From NCBI RefSeq assembly GCF_036067295.1, contig NZ_CP107954.1, forward strand, positions 4,526,001 through 4,590,000: 64,000 bases of DNA. The letters are read 5' to 3'. Source of the stretch: Kribbella sp. NBC_00382 (GTDB lineage Bacteria > Actinomycetota > Actinomycetes > Propionibacteriales > Kribbellaceae). Positions 40,125-48,275 of this stretch are shown here, one piece after another. Every line of letters begins with the position of its first letter. The first letter of the stretch is position 1. The translations under genes and the position numbers were made by a program. The notes beneath the pieces are model-generated. The model saw nothing but the letters and a program-made list of their open reading frames with translations. It had not been told where the DNA came from and did no database searches.

Positions 40125-41558
40125 ATGCGAATCGTTCGGAATCTGATCAATGGGACACCCCAGGACGCGCTCTCAGGCGCCACCAGTGAGCTGGTCGATC
40201 CAGCCACGGGCAAGGCATTCGGGACGGCGCCGCTGTCCGGGGCCGAGGACGTCGACCTGGCCTATCGCGCCGCTGCCGAGGCCGCGCCCGGTTGGGCCGC
40301 CGCCACGCCATCGGAGCGCCAGCGCGGTCTGCTGAAGCTGGCCGACCTGATCGAGGCTCGTGGCAACGAGCTCGTCGTCGCCGAGTCGCAGAACACCGGC
40401 AAGCCACTCGAGCTGACCCGCACGGAGGAGCTCGCAGTACTGATCGATCAGCTGAGGTTCTTCGCCGGGGCCGCGCGGATGCTGGAGGGGAAGTCGGCCG
40501 GTGAGTACCTGGCCGGGCATACCTCCTATGTACGCCGGGAGCCGATCGGCGTCGTCGGGCAGATCACGCCGTGGAACTACCCGATGATGATGGCGATCTG
40601 GAAGTTCGCGCCGGCCCTTGCCGCCGGCAACACCGTCGTCCTCAAGCCGGCCGAGACGACACCGGTGACGACGGTGATGCTTGCTGAGCTCGCGGCCGAG
40701 GTACTACCGGCCGGGGTGCTCAACGTCGTCTGCGGTGATCGCGACACCGGCCAAGCGTTGGTGGAGCATCCGACACCGCAGCTCGTCAGCATCACCGGGT
40801 CGACTCGTGCGGGCACGCAGGTCGCGAGCACCGCGGCGCTCGACCTCAAACGCACGCATCTGGAGCTGGGTGGCAAGGCGCCGGCGGTCGTCTTCGAGGA
40901 TGCGGACCTCGCGGCGGCGGCCGAGGCGATCGGAGTCGGCGGCTACTTCAACGCCGGTCAGGACTGTACGGCGGCCTGCCGGGTGCTCGTCCATGAGAGT
41001 CAGCACGATGCCTTCGTCGAAGCGTTGGCAGGCTGGGCCTGCGACAATGCGCGGCCGGGATTGGCCGATGACGAGGATGCGCTGTTCGGTCCGCTGAACA
41101 ACGCGATGCAGCTCGAACGGGTGCGCGGATTCCTGGCGCGGATGCCCGCGCGTGCGTCCGTAGTACTGGGTGGGGAGCGGTCTGGTGGCGCGTTGGCCGA
41201 TGGGTTCTTCCACGACGCCACGATCGTGACCGGGTTGCGGCAGGACGACGAGATGATCCAGGACGAGGTGTTCGGGCCGGTGATCACCGTGCAGACCTTC
41301 GCCGACGAGGCCGAGGCGCTGCGGATGGCGAACGGCGTGCAGTACGGGTTGGCGTCGAGCGTCTTCACGACCGATCACAGTCGCGCGCTGCGGATGTCGG
41401 CGGCGCTCGACTTCGGCTGCGTCTGGATCAACACGCACATCCCGTTGGTGGCCGAGATGCCGCACGGTGGCTTCAAGCATTCGGGCCATGGCAAGGACCT
41501 GTCCATGTACGGCCTGGAGGACTACACCCGGGTCAAGCACGTGATGTCGGCGATCTGA
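40125..41558 (+). CDS. Gamma-aminobutyraldehyde-type dehydrogenase
   Basis: 477 residues of the NAD-dependent aldehyde dehydrogenase superfamily. Catalytic Cys lies in NAGQDCTAA (about 284-292), the general-base Glu in LELGGKAP (about 251), and TPWNYPMMM holds the conserved Asn. It most resembles PatD/Prr enzymes that oxidise 4-aminobutyraldehyde from putrescine, which fits the PotABCD genes one base downstream. The first ATG gives the standard N-terminus. The enzyme would follow an amine oxidase or transaminase that is not in this window. Confidence 0.9.
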   Translation: MRIVRNLINGTPQDALSGATSELVDPATGKAFGTAPLSGAEDVDLAYRAAAEAAPGWAAATPSERQRGLLKLADLIEARGNELVVAESQNTGKPLELTRTEELAVLIDQLRFFAGAARMLEGKSAGEYLAGHTSYVRREPIGVVGQITPWNYPMMMAIWKFAPALAAGNTVVLKPAETTPVTTVMLAELAAEVLPAGVLNVVCGDRDTGQALVEHPTPQLVSITGSTRAGTQVASTAALDLKRTHLELGGKAPAVVFEDADLAAAAEAIGVGGYFNAGQDCTAACRVLVHESQHDAFVEALAGWACDNARPGLADDEDALFGPLNNAMQLERVRGFLARMPARASVVLGGERSGGALADGFFHDATIVTGLRQDDEMIQDEVFGPVITVQTFADEAEALRMANGVQYGLASSVFTTDHSRALRMSAALDFGCVWINTHIPLVAEMPHGGFKHSGHGKDLSMYGLEDYTRVKHVMSAI

Positions 41559-41559
41559 G

Positions 41560-42621
41560 ATGACTCTGACCGATCTCAAGACCGCGATCAGCCTGCGCGG
41601 CCTGACCAAGACGTTCGGCGACGTCACCGCAGTGGACGGGATCGACTTGGATCTCGCCGAGGGGGAGTTCTTCTCCATGCTCGGGCCGTCCGGCTCCGGC
41701 AAGACGACGGTACTGCGGATGGTGGCCGGCTTCGAGACGCCGACGGCCGGCCAGGTGCTGCTCGGTGGAGTCGACGTCACCGAGCTACCGCCGTACGCGC
41801 GGGATGTGAACACGGTCTTCCAGGACTATGCGCTTTTCCCGCACATGAGCGTGCTGCAGAACGTCGAGTACGGGCTGCGGGTGAAGCGGGTCGAGCGGCG
41901 CGAACGACGGCAGCGAGCCGTCGAGGCGCTGGAGACCGTACGGCTGCAGGGGTTCGGGGAAAGGCGCCCTCATCAACTATCCGGTGGCCAGCGGCAACGA
42001 GTCGCCCTCGCTCGTGCGCTGGTCAACCGGCCGAAGGTGCTGCTGCTCGACGAGCCGCTCGGCGCGCTCGACCTGAAGCTGCGCCGGGAGATGCAGATCG
42101 AGCTGAAGGCGATGCAGCGCGACATCGGCATCACCTTCGTCTTCGTCACCCACGACCAGGAGGAGGCGCTGACGATGAGCGACCGGATCGCCGTCTTCAA
42201 CAGTGGCCGGATCGAACAGCTCGCCACGCCGGCCGAGCTCTACGAACATCCGGCGACGGCCTTCGTCGCCGGGTTCGTCGGTACGTCCAATCTGCTGGCT
42301 GGTGAGGTGGCGGCCGAGGTGATCGGTGCCGAGGGCACCTATACCGTCCGGCCCGAGAAGATCAGGATGTCGACCCGGGATTCCGTCACGGAGCCCGGGA
42401 ACTGCACGGCGACCGGGGTGGTTCGTGAGGTCGTCTATCTGGGGTCGGCGACGCAGTCGGTCGTCGACCTCGACGCCGGCGGAACGCTGCTGGTTCTGGA
42501 GCAGAACACGCAGGACTCCGCCGAGGCCAGCCTGGGCCGCCGGGGGGAAGCAGTCCGGCTCAGCTGGCGCCGTGAACACACCGTCACCATCCCCACCACC
42601 CCTCCATCTCTGGAGCCATGA
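41560..42621 (+). CDS. potA: Polyamine ABC transporter ATP-binding protein
   Basis: 353 residues. Walker A is GPSGSGKTT (about 43-51), the signature LSGGQRQR (about 140) and Walker B LLLDEPLGALD (about 160). A TOBE-type regulatory domain fills the C-terminal third (about 240-340). VFQDYALFPHMSV is typical of the PotA/CysA/MalK group, and PotB/C/D genes follow. One base separates it from the aldehyde dehydrogenase stop, and its own stop overlaps the binding-protein start. Confidence 0.92.
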   Translation: MTLTDLKTAISLRGLTKTFGDVTAVDGIDLDLAEGEFFSMLGPSGSGKTTVLRMVAGFETPTAGQVLLGGVDVTELPPYARDVNTVFQDYALFPHMSVLQNVEYGLRVKRVERRERRQRAVEALETVRLQGFGERRPHQLSGGQRQRVALARALVNRPKVLLLDEPLGALDLKLRREMQIELKAMQRDIGITFVFVTHDQEEALTMSDRIAVFNSGRIEQLATPAELYEHPATAFVAGFVGTSNLLAGEVAAEVIGAEGTYTVRPEKIRMSTRDSVTEPGNCTATGVVREVVYLGSATQSVVDLDAGGTLLVLEQNTQDSAEASLGRRGEAVRLSWRREHTVTIPTTPPSLEP

Positions 42622-43823
42622 TGAAGAAACTCACTCTGCTGGTGGGCCTCAGCGCCCTCACCTTGCTGGCAGCCTCCTGCGGTACTTCGGGCGACAGCTC
42701 CGGCGGCGGCGGTCAGAGCAACGCCGGATTCACCGCGCCGGACCTGCCGAAGCTCGACAAGCTCGGCACCGGCGAGGGCAAACTGAGCGTGCTCGCCTGG
42801 CCCGGCTACGCGGAGGACGGCTCGAACGATCCCAAGGTCGACTGGGTCAGCTCGTTCGAGAAGAAGACCGGCTGCCAGGTGACCGTCAAGACGTTCGGCA
42901 CCTCCGACGAGGCCGTCAGCCTGATGAAGACCGGCCAGTACGACGTGGTGTCGGCGTCCGGCGATGCGTCCCTGCGGCTGATCGCGGGCGGCCAGGTCGA
43001 GCCGATCAACACCGATCTGATCCCGAACTACAAGGACGTCTACCCGTTCCTGAAGGACCGGCCGTGGAACTCGGTCAAGGGGCAGATGTACGGGATCCCG
43101 CACGGATACGGCGCGAACCTGTTGATGTGGCGGACCGACAAGGTGACGACGCCGCCGACCAGTTGGAGTGCGGTGTTCGAGGCGGATTCGCCGTACAAGG
43201 GCAAGGTGACGGCGTACGACTCGCCGATCTACATCGCCGACGCCGCGATGTACCTGATGGCCAAGAAGCCCGATCTGGGGATCAAGAATCCGTATGCGCT
43301 GGACGACACGCAGTTGGCGGCGGTTGTCGAGCTGCTCAAGCAGCAGAAGACGATGGTGTCGGAGTACTGGTCGGACTACCTGAAGGAAGTGCAGGCGTTC
43401 ACCAGCGGCAACTCGGTGATCGGCACCACCTGGCAGGTGATTGCGAACGTGGCCAGCGGCGAGAAGGTACCGGTTCAGGTGACCGTGCCTTCGGAAGGTG
43501 TCACTGGCTGGTCGGACACCTGGATGCTGAGCGCGACCTCGAAGAACAAGAACTGCGGGTACTTGTGGATGGACCACATCATCAGCCCATCGGCGAACGC
43601 GGCTGTTGCCGAGTACTTCGGAGAGTCGCCGTCGAACGGTAAGGCGTGTGACCTGACGGCGGACAAGAAGCACTGCGCGACGTTCCACGCCGGCGACGCG
43701 GCGTACTCGGAGAAGATCTGGTACTGGACCACGCCGATCGAGCAGTGCCTGGACGGCCGTACCGATGTGAAGTGCACCGACTACGGCAAGTGGACGCAGG
43801 CGTGGACTCAGATCAAGGGCTGA
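42618..43823 (+). CDS. potD: Polyamine ABC transporter binding lipoprotein
   Basis: 401 residues. The signal peptide ends in a lipobox LLAASC (Cys21), followed by a Gly/Ser linker. The mature domain is PotD-like: LSVLAWPGYAEDG, YDVVSASGDASLRLI, GQMYGIPHGYGANLLMW and EYFGESPSN. Several Cys pairs (for example YGKACD-type and EQC/KC) suggest disulfides. Ligand is probably putrescine, spermidine or a GABA-related compound. Overlaps potA by 4 bp. Confidence 0.9.
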   Translation: MMKKLTLLVGLSALTLLAASCGTSGDSSGGGGQSNAGFTAPDLPKLDKLGTGEGKLSVLAWPGYAEDGSNDPKVDWVSSFEKKTGCQVTVKTFGTSDEAVSLMKTGQYDVVSASGDASLRLIAGGQVEPINTDLIPNYKDVYPFLKDRPWNSVKGQMYGIPHGYGANLLMWRTDKVTTPPTSWSAVFEADSPYKGKVTAYDSPIYIADAAMYLMAKKPDLGIKNPYALDDTQLAAVVELLKQQKTMVSEYWSDYLKEVQAFTSGNSVIGTTWQVIANVASGEKVPVQVTVPSEGVTGWSDTWMLSATSKNKNCGYLWMDHIISPSANAAVAEYFGESPSNGKACDLTADKKHCATFHAGDAAYSEKIWYWTTPIEQCLDGRTDVKCTDYGKWTQAWTQIKG

Positions 43824-44692
43824 GCGGGACGGCGGTACGGCGCGGCAATGTGCTGTACCGCCACCCGCGGCTCCGGTTGGGGTTGTTGCTCGGGCCGCCG
43901 ATGTTGTGGCTCGGGGTCGCGTACCTGGGCGCGCTGGCGGCGTTGTTCGTCACCGCGTTGTGGTCGCAGAACAGCTTCACGGGGCTGGTGGAGCGGAACT
44001 GGTCGCTGGACAGCTTCCGGACGCTCTTCACCGTCGACGTGTACCGGACGATCGCGCTCCGGACGATCGGGGTCGCCGTGCTGGTGACCGTGATCGACGC
44101 GGTGGTGGCGTTCCCGATCGCGCTCTACATGTCGAAGGTGGCGCGGCCGGGACTGCGGCGGGTGCTGCTCGTCGCGGTGCTGATGCCGTTGTGGGCCAGC
44201 TATCTGGTCAAGGCTTATGCGTGGCGCGGGATGTTCTCCGAAGGTGGGCTGGTGTCGTCGCTGGCTGGTCTGGTGGGCTTGGACTCGCCCGGGTATGGGC
44301 TGACGGCAACGATCGTGACGCTGGCCTATCTCTGGTTGCCGTACATGATCCTGCCGATCTACGCCGGGCTGGAACGGCTGCCGAACTCGTTGCTGGAGGC
44401 ATCGGCTGATCTCGGCGGGAAGACGGGGACGACGTTGCGGCGGATCGTGTTGCCGGTGATCGTTCCGGCCGTGGTGGCCGGGTCGATCTTCACGTTCTCG
44501 TTGTCGCTGGGGGACTACATCGCGGTGCGGATCGTCGGCGGTACCAATCAGCTGCTGGGCAACGTGGTTTACGACAATGTGGGTGCCGCTAACAACTTGC
44601 CGTTCGCAGCGGCGGTGGCGACGGTGCCGGTGGTGGTCATGTTGGTGTATTTGGCGGCTGTACGGCGTACCGGCGCGATGGAGTCGCTATGA
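43802..44692 (+). CDS. potB: Polyamine ABC transporter permease B
   Basis: About 296 residues, six membrane helices. The permease loop reads LLEASADLGGKTGTTLRRIVLPV (about 195-217). No ATG is in frame before the first helix. I take the GTG at 43802, which overlaps the potD end by 22 bp; a GTG at 43850 (giving MLYRHPRLRLG) is the main alternative. The stop overlaps potC (ATGA). Confidence 0.9.
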   Translation: MDSDQGLSGTAVRRGNVLYRHPRLRLGLLLGPPMLWLGVAYLGALAALFVTALWSQNSFTGLVERNWSLDSFRTLFTVDVYRTIALRTIGVAVLVTVIDAVVAFPIALYMSKVARPGLRRVLLVAVLMPLWASYLVKAYAWRGMFSEGGLVSSLAGLVGLDSPGYGLTATIVTLAYLWLPYMILPIYAGLERLPNSLLEASADLGGKTGTTLRRIVLPVIVPAVVAGSIFTFSLSLGDYIAVRIVGGTNQLLGNVVYDNVGAANNLPFAAAVATVPVVVMLVYLAAVRRTGAMESL

Positions 44693-45498
44693 CCTTCTCC
44701 CGGCCGACGAAGATCCTGTTGCGGGTGTTGACCGCATTGATCCTGGGTGTCATCTACGTCCCGCTCGCGTTGGTGGTGATCAACTCGTTCAACGTGAACA
44801 AGACGTTCGCCTGGCCGCCGCGCGATCTGACGCTGGAGTGGTGGAAGCGAGCGGCGGAGAGCCAGGGCGCGCTGGATGCGCTCTGGGTGAGTGGGCGGGT
44901 GGGCCTGGCCGCGACGCTGATCGCGTTAGTGCTCGGGACGATGATCGCGTTCGCCTTGCAGCGGTTCAGCTTCTACGGGCGGGACGCGGTGTCGTTGCTG
45001 GTGATCCTGCCGATCGCGCTGCCCGGCATCGTCACGGGAATCGCGTTGAACAATGCGTTCCGGACGATCTTCGGGTGGCAGCTCGGGTTCGCGACGATCG
45101 TGGTGGCGCATGCGACGTTCTGCATCGTGACCGTGTTCAACAACGTGATCGCGCGGCTCCGGCGTACCGGGATCCAACTGGAACAGGCCTCGGCCGACCT
45201 GGGCGCCTCAGCCTTCACCACCTTCCGCCTGGTCACCTTCCCGCTGCTGCGGTCGGCGTTGCTGGCGGGGGCGTTGCTCGCCTTCGCGTTGTCCTTCGAC
45301 GAGATCATCGTGACCACGTTCACCGCGGGCGCGCAGCAGCAGACGCTGCCGATCTGGATCTTCAACAACCTGTTCCGGCCGAACCAGGCGCCGATCGTGA
45401 ACGTGATCGCCGCCGCGATGATCGTCATCTCGATCATCCCGGTCTGGCTGGCGCAGAAGCTCTCGGGCGACGCCGAATCTCTAGGAGCCGGTCGCTAG
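44689..45498 (+). CDS. potC: Polyamine ABC transporter permease C
   Basis: 269 residues with six helices. YVPLALVVINSFN and the EAA loop LEQASADLGASAFTTFRLVTFPLL (about 160-183) are typical of PotC. LSFDEIIVTTFTAG is a near-invariant PotC segment. It ends the dehydrogenase-potABCD operon, and its last 4 bp overlap the convergent MarR gene; no terminator is evident between them. Confidence 0.92.
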   Translation: MTFSRPTKILLRVLTALILGVIYVPLALVVINSFNVNKTFAWPPRDLTLEWWKRAAESQGALDALWVSGRVGLAATLIALVLGTMIAFALQRFSFYGRDAVSLLVILPIALPGIVTGIALNNAFRTIFGWQLGFATIVVAHATFCIVTVFNNVIARLRRTGIQLEQASADLGASAFTTFRLVTFPLLRSALLAGALLAFALSFDEIIVTTFTAGAQQQTLPIWIFNNLFRPNQAPIVNVIAAAMIVISIIPVWLAQKLSGDAESLGAGR

Positions 45499-45995
45499 CT
45501 GCCGGGGAGGTCCTCGATGTTGCCGGTGATGGTCCAGAGGAGGTTGCGGAGCAGGCGGCGGTCTTCGGGGGTGATGCCCTGGAGGGCTCGGTCGCCTGCT
45601 TGGGCGTGGAGCTGGGCGACCGTGCGGGCTACCTCGGTGCCGTGCTCGGTGAGCTCGATGCTGACCTTGCGGGCGTCGGCGTCGTTCTTGAGGCGGCGGA
45701 CCAGGCCGGCCGCTTCCATCCGTTGGGTGGTGCGGGTGGCCGTGGGGACCTCGACATCGAGGACCTTGGCGAGTTGGGCCACCGGTAGCGAGCCGTGGTG
45801 GAGCAACTTGGCCAGGACGATCTCCTGGCCGGTATGGACGCCGGTGCCGGCCAGTTCGTCGCCGATCGCCTTGCGGGCGGCCCGGTCCGCGAAGCGCAGG
45901 GCGATCAGGATGTCGCCGCCACTGGCCGGCGCATCCGGGTCCCAGCGCGGGGCGGGCGTAGTACCGGGTTGCGTGGTACCGGACTCCGTGGTCAT
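45495..45995 (-). CDS. MarR family regulator
   Basis: 166 residues. The winged HTH runs from TGVHTGQEIVLAKLLHHGSLPVAQLAKVLDVEVPTATRTTQRMEAAGLVRRLKNDADARKVSIELT (about 50-115), flanked by dimerisation helices. The ATG overlaps the pncB stop (ATGA), so it is translated together with the NAD-salvage enzyme. The pairing is unusual, and the regulator may respond to redox or NAD-related signals; this is inference. Confidence 0.9.
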   Translation of the reverse strand: MTTESGTTQPGTTPAPRWDPDAPASGGDILIALRFADRAARKAIGDELAGTGVHTGQEIVLAKLLHHGSLPVAQLAKVLDVEVPTATRTTQRMEAAGLVRRLKNDADARKVSIELTEHGTEVARTVAQLHAQAGDRALQGITPEDRRLLRNLLWTITGNIEDLPGS

Positions 45996-47326
45996 ACCGC
46001 GCTCCGTGGAGCGAACGGGTTGCGGGCCTGGATGTCGCCGATGTACTCGGTCGGGATGGCGGGCTCGCCGCGGCTGAGCTGGCTGGCGCTGCGGGGGAGC
46101 TCGTCGCGGACCTTGAGGTGGTGCGCCTGCGACTCGGCGGGGGTGGTGCGGCCGACGATCTTGCCGGCCTCGACCAGCGACTTGAGCAGTTCGCGGTCGT
46201 CGCCGTCGTCCACCGGCGGCTCGCCGACGCCGATCAGCTCGACCTCGGCCACCCCGGCAGCTGACCGACGCCGCAGCGCGTACTTCCGGCCGCCGATCGA
46301 GATCTTGTCCGGGCTCTTCTTCGCCACCGGCAACATGTCGCCGTCCGCGTCCTCGCGGGCGACCAGCTTGTAGACGAAACCGCAGGTCGGGTAGCCGCTG
46401 CCGGTCACCAGCGACGTGCCCACGCCGTACCCATCGACGGCGGCCGGGGCGAGGGCGGCGATCTGGTACTCGTCCAGGTCGCTCGTCACGATCACCCGGG
46501 TCTTAGTGGCGCCGAGCGCGTCGAGCTGGTCACGCACCTGCCCGGCCAGCGACGGCAGGTCGCCGGAGTCGAGCCGTACCGCGCCCAGCTCGGTGCCGGT
46601 CACCTCGATCGCGGTCCTGACCGCCTCGGTCAGGTCGTAGGTGTCGATCAGCAGCGTCGTTCCCTTGCCGAGGGCATCCACCTGGGAGACGAACGCGTCC
46701 CGCTCGGTGTCGTGCAGCAGGGTGAACGAGTGGGCCGCGGTCCCGGCGCTCGGGATGCCGAAGCGGCGGGCTGCCTCCAGATTCGAGGTGGTCGCGAAGC
46801 CCGCGATGTACGCCGCCAGCGCGGACGCCACCGCCGCCTCCTCGTGGGTCCGCCGCGAGCCCATCTCGATACAGGGCCGGCCGCCGGCCCACCAGGTCAT
46901 CCTCGACGCCGCCGAGGCGACCGCGGAGTCGTGGTTCAGGATCGACAGGAAGACGGTTTCCAGCAGCACCGCCTCGGCGAAACTCGACTCCACCACCAGG
47001 ACCGGCGAGCCCGGGAAGAAGATTTCGCCGTCGGCGTACCCGGCGATGTCGCCGCTGAACCGGTACCCGGCCAGCCAGTCCCGGGTAGCCTGGTCGACGA
47101 TGCCGCGGTCGGCCAGGAAGGCGATCGTCTGCTCCTCGAACCGGAACCGCTCCAGCGCGTCCAGGAGCCGGTTCACGCCCGCGACCACGCCGTACCGGCG
47201 TCCGTCGGGCAGGCGGCGGGCGAACAGTTCGAAAACCGAGCGGCGGTGCGCCGTGCCGTCGGCCAGACTGGCCTGCAGCATGGTCAGCTCGTAGTGGTCC
47301 GTCAGCAGCGCTGTCGTAGCGTTCAC
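45992..47326 (-). CDS. pncB: Nicotinate phosphoribosyltransferase
   Basis: 444 residues. The NAPRTase features are clear: LLTDHYELTMLQASL at the start, a SRRTHEEAA motif with the phosphorylatable His region, and RLDSGDL (about 245-251) binding the phosphoribosyl group. IVTSDLDEYQI and GVGTSLVTG close the active site. It converts nicotinate and PRPP to nicotinate mononucleotide and pairs with the nicotinamidase at 3.6 kb. As in mycobacteria, it is divergent from clpS. The GTG start has a weak ribosome-binding site. Confidence 0.94.
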   Translation of the reverse strand: MNATTALLTDHYELTMLQASLADGTAHRRSVFELFARRLPDGRRYGVVAGVNRLLDALERFRFEEQTIAFLADRGIVDQATRDWLAGYRFSGDIAGYADGEIFFPGSPVLVVESSFAEAVLLETVFLSILNHDSAVASAASRMTWWAGGRPCIEMGSRRTHEEAAVASALAAYIAGFATTSNLEAARRFGIPSAGTAAHSFTLLHDTERDAFVSQVDALGKGTTLLIDTYDLTEAVRTAIEVTGTELGAVRLDSGDLPSLAGQVRDQLDALGATKTRVIVTSDLDEYQIAALAPAAVDGYGVGTSLVTGSGYPTCGFVYKLVAREDADGDMLPVAKKSPDKISIGGRKYALRRRSAAGVAEVELIGVGEPPVDDGDDRELLKSLVEAGKIVGRTTPAESQAHHLKVRDELPRSASQLSRGEPAIPTEYIGDIQARNPFAPRSAV

Positions 47327-47375
47327 AAGAGCAGCCTATTGCGCGGCGAGAACCGATGATGGAGAGAATGGCCTA

Positions 47376-47663
47376 GTGACCACCGCACCGAGTGAACTCG
47401 CGAGCCCCGAGATCGACGAGGCGATCGAGTTGAGTCCACCGTGGGTGACCATCGTCTGGAACGATCCGGTCAACCTGATGGACTACGTCACGTTCGTCTT
47501 CCAGACCCATTTCGGCTACTCCAAGGCCAAGGCGGAGAAGTTGATGATGCAGGTCCACGAAGAGGGCAAGTCGGCCGTCTCGAACGGCAACCGCGAGGCG
47601 ATGGAACGCGACGTCGAAGCCATGCACCAGTACGGCCTGTGGGCCACCTGTGAGAAGTCGTGA
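47376..47663 (+). CDS. clpS: ClpS adaptor of the Clp protease
   Basis: 95 residues. The ClpS core WVTIVWNDPVNLMDYVTFVFQTHFGYSKAKAEKLMMQVHEEGKSAV binds N-degron residues; Asn-Asp and Met make the pocket. The N-terminal tail that enters ClpA/ClpC is 20 residues. The GTG start lies after GGAGAG. The stop overlaps the DUF2017 gene (GTGA), a pairing conserved in actinobacteria. Confidence 0.95.
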   Translation: MTTAPSELASPEIDEAIELSPPWVTIVWNDPVNLMDYVTFVFQTHFGYSKAKAEKLMMQVHEEGKSAVSNGNREAMERDVEAMHQYGLWATCEKS

Positions 47664-48211
47664 CGAGGTTCCGCAAGCGCAAGAAGACCGTGATCGTCAG
47701 CTTCGCCGACCACGAGGCGGACATCCTGGCGAACCTGCTCCGCAACCTGGTCGAGCTCCTGTACGACGGGATGCCACCGCGCGCCGCCGAGTCGAGCGAC
47801 CCGCTGGCCGCGCTGCTCGACAACGACGGGCCGACCTCGCCGCCGGAGGACGTAGTACTGCAACGGCTGCTGCCGGACGCGTACAAGTCCGACGACCAGG
47901 CGTCGTCCGAGTTCCGCCGCTTCACCGAACGTGGCCTCCGCGACAGCAAGGCCTCGGACGCCAAACTCGTCCTCACCGCGCTGGAGAACTCCCCCGAGGA
48001 CGGCATCACCCTCGAAGGCGACGCCCAACTCGCCTGGCTCCGCGCCCTGAACGACCTCCGCCTCGCCATCGGCACCCGCCTGGACATCAAGGAAGAGGAC
48101 GACTACGGCGTCTGGGAAAAACTCCCCGACGACGACCCCCGCCGCCTCACCTACGACCTCTACGACTGGCTCGGCTACCTCCAGTCCGCCTTGCTCCACA
48201 ACATCCGCTGA
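47660..48211 (+). CDS. DUF2017 family protein
   Basis: 183 residues, the ortholog of mycobacterial Rv1332 by position and sequence character. It is acidic, with SFADHEADILANLLRNLVELL near the N-terminus and WLRALNDLRLAIGTRLDI and LYDWLGYLQSALL near the C-terminus. It is reported as a putative regulator but its function is unknown. It always follows clpS, and here it shares the 4-bp overlap. Rv1333 (a peptidase) does not follow; ileS does. Confidence 0.9.
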   Translation: MTRFRKRKKTVIVSFADHEADILANLLRNLVELLYDGMPPRAAESSDPLAALLDNDGPTSPPEDVVLQRLLPDAYKSDDQASSEFRRFTERGLRDSKASDAKLVLTALENSPEDGITLEGDAQLAWLRALNDLRLAIGTRLDIKEEDDYGVWEKLPDDDPRRLTYDLYDWLGYLQSALLHNIR

Positions 48212-48275
48212 CGCTTATCCACAGCACCGGGTAATCGCCGAGCGCCGGCCGCGTCGGGCCGCATACCATCGGCCA

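Noticed and set aside
48212..48275. T-box riboswitch before ileS
   Set aside because: The 64-bp gap is too short and shows neither a specifier stem nor the T-box sequence.
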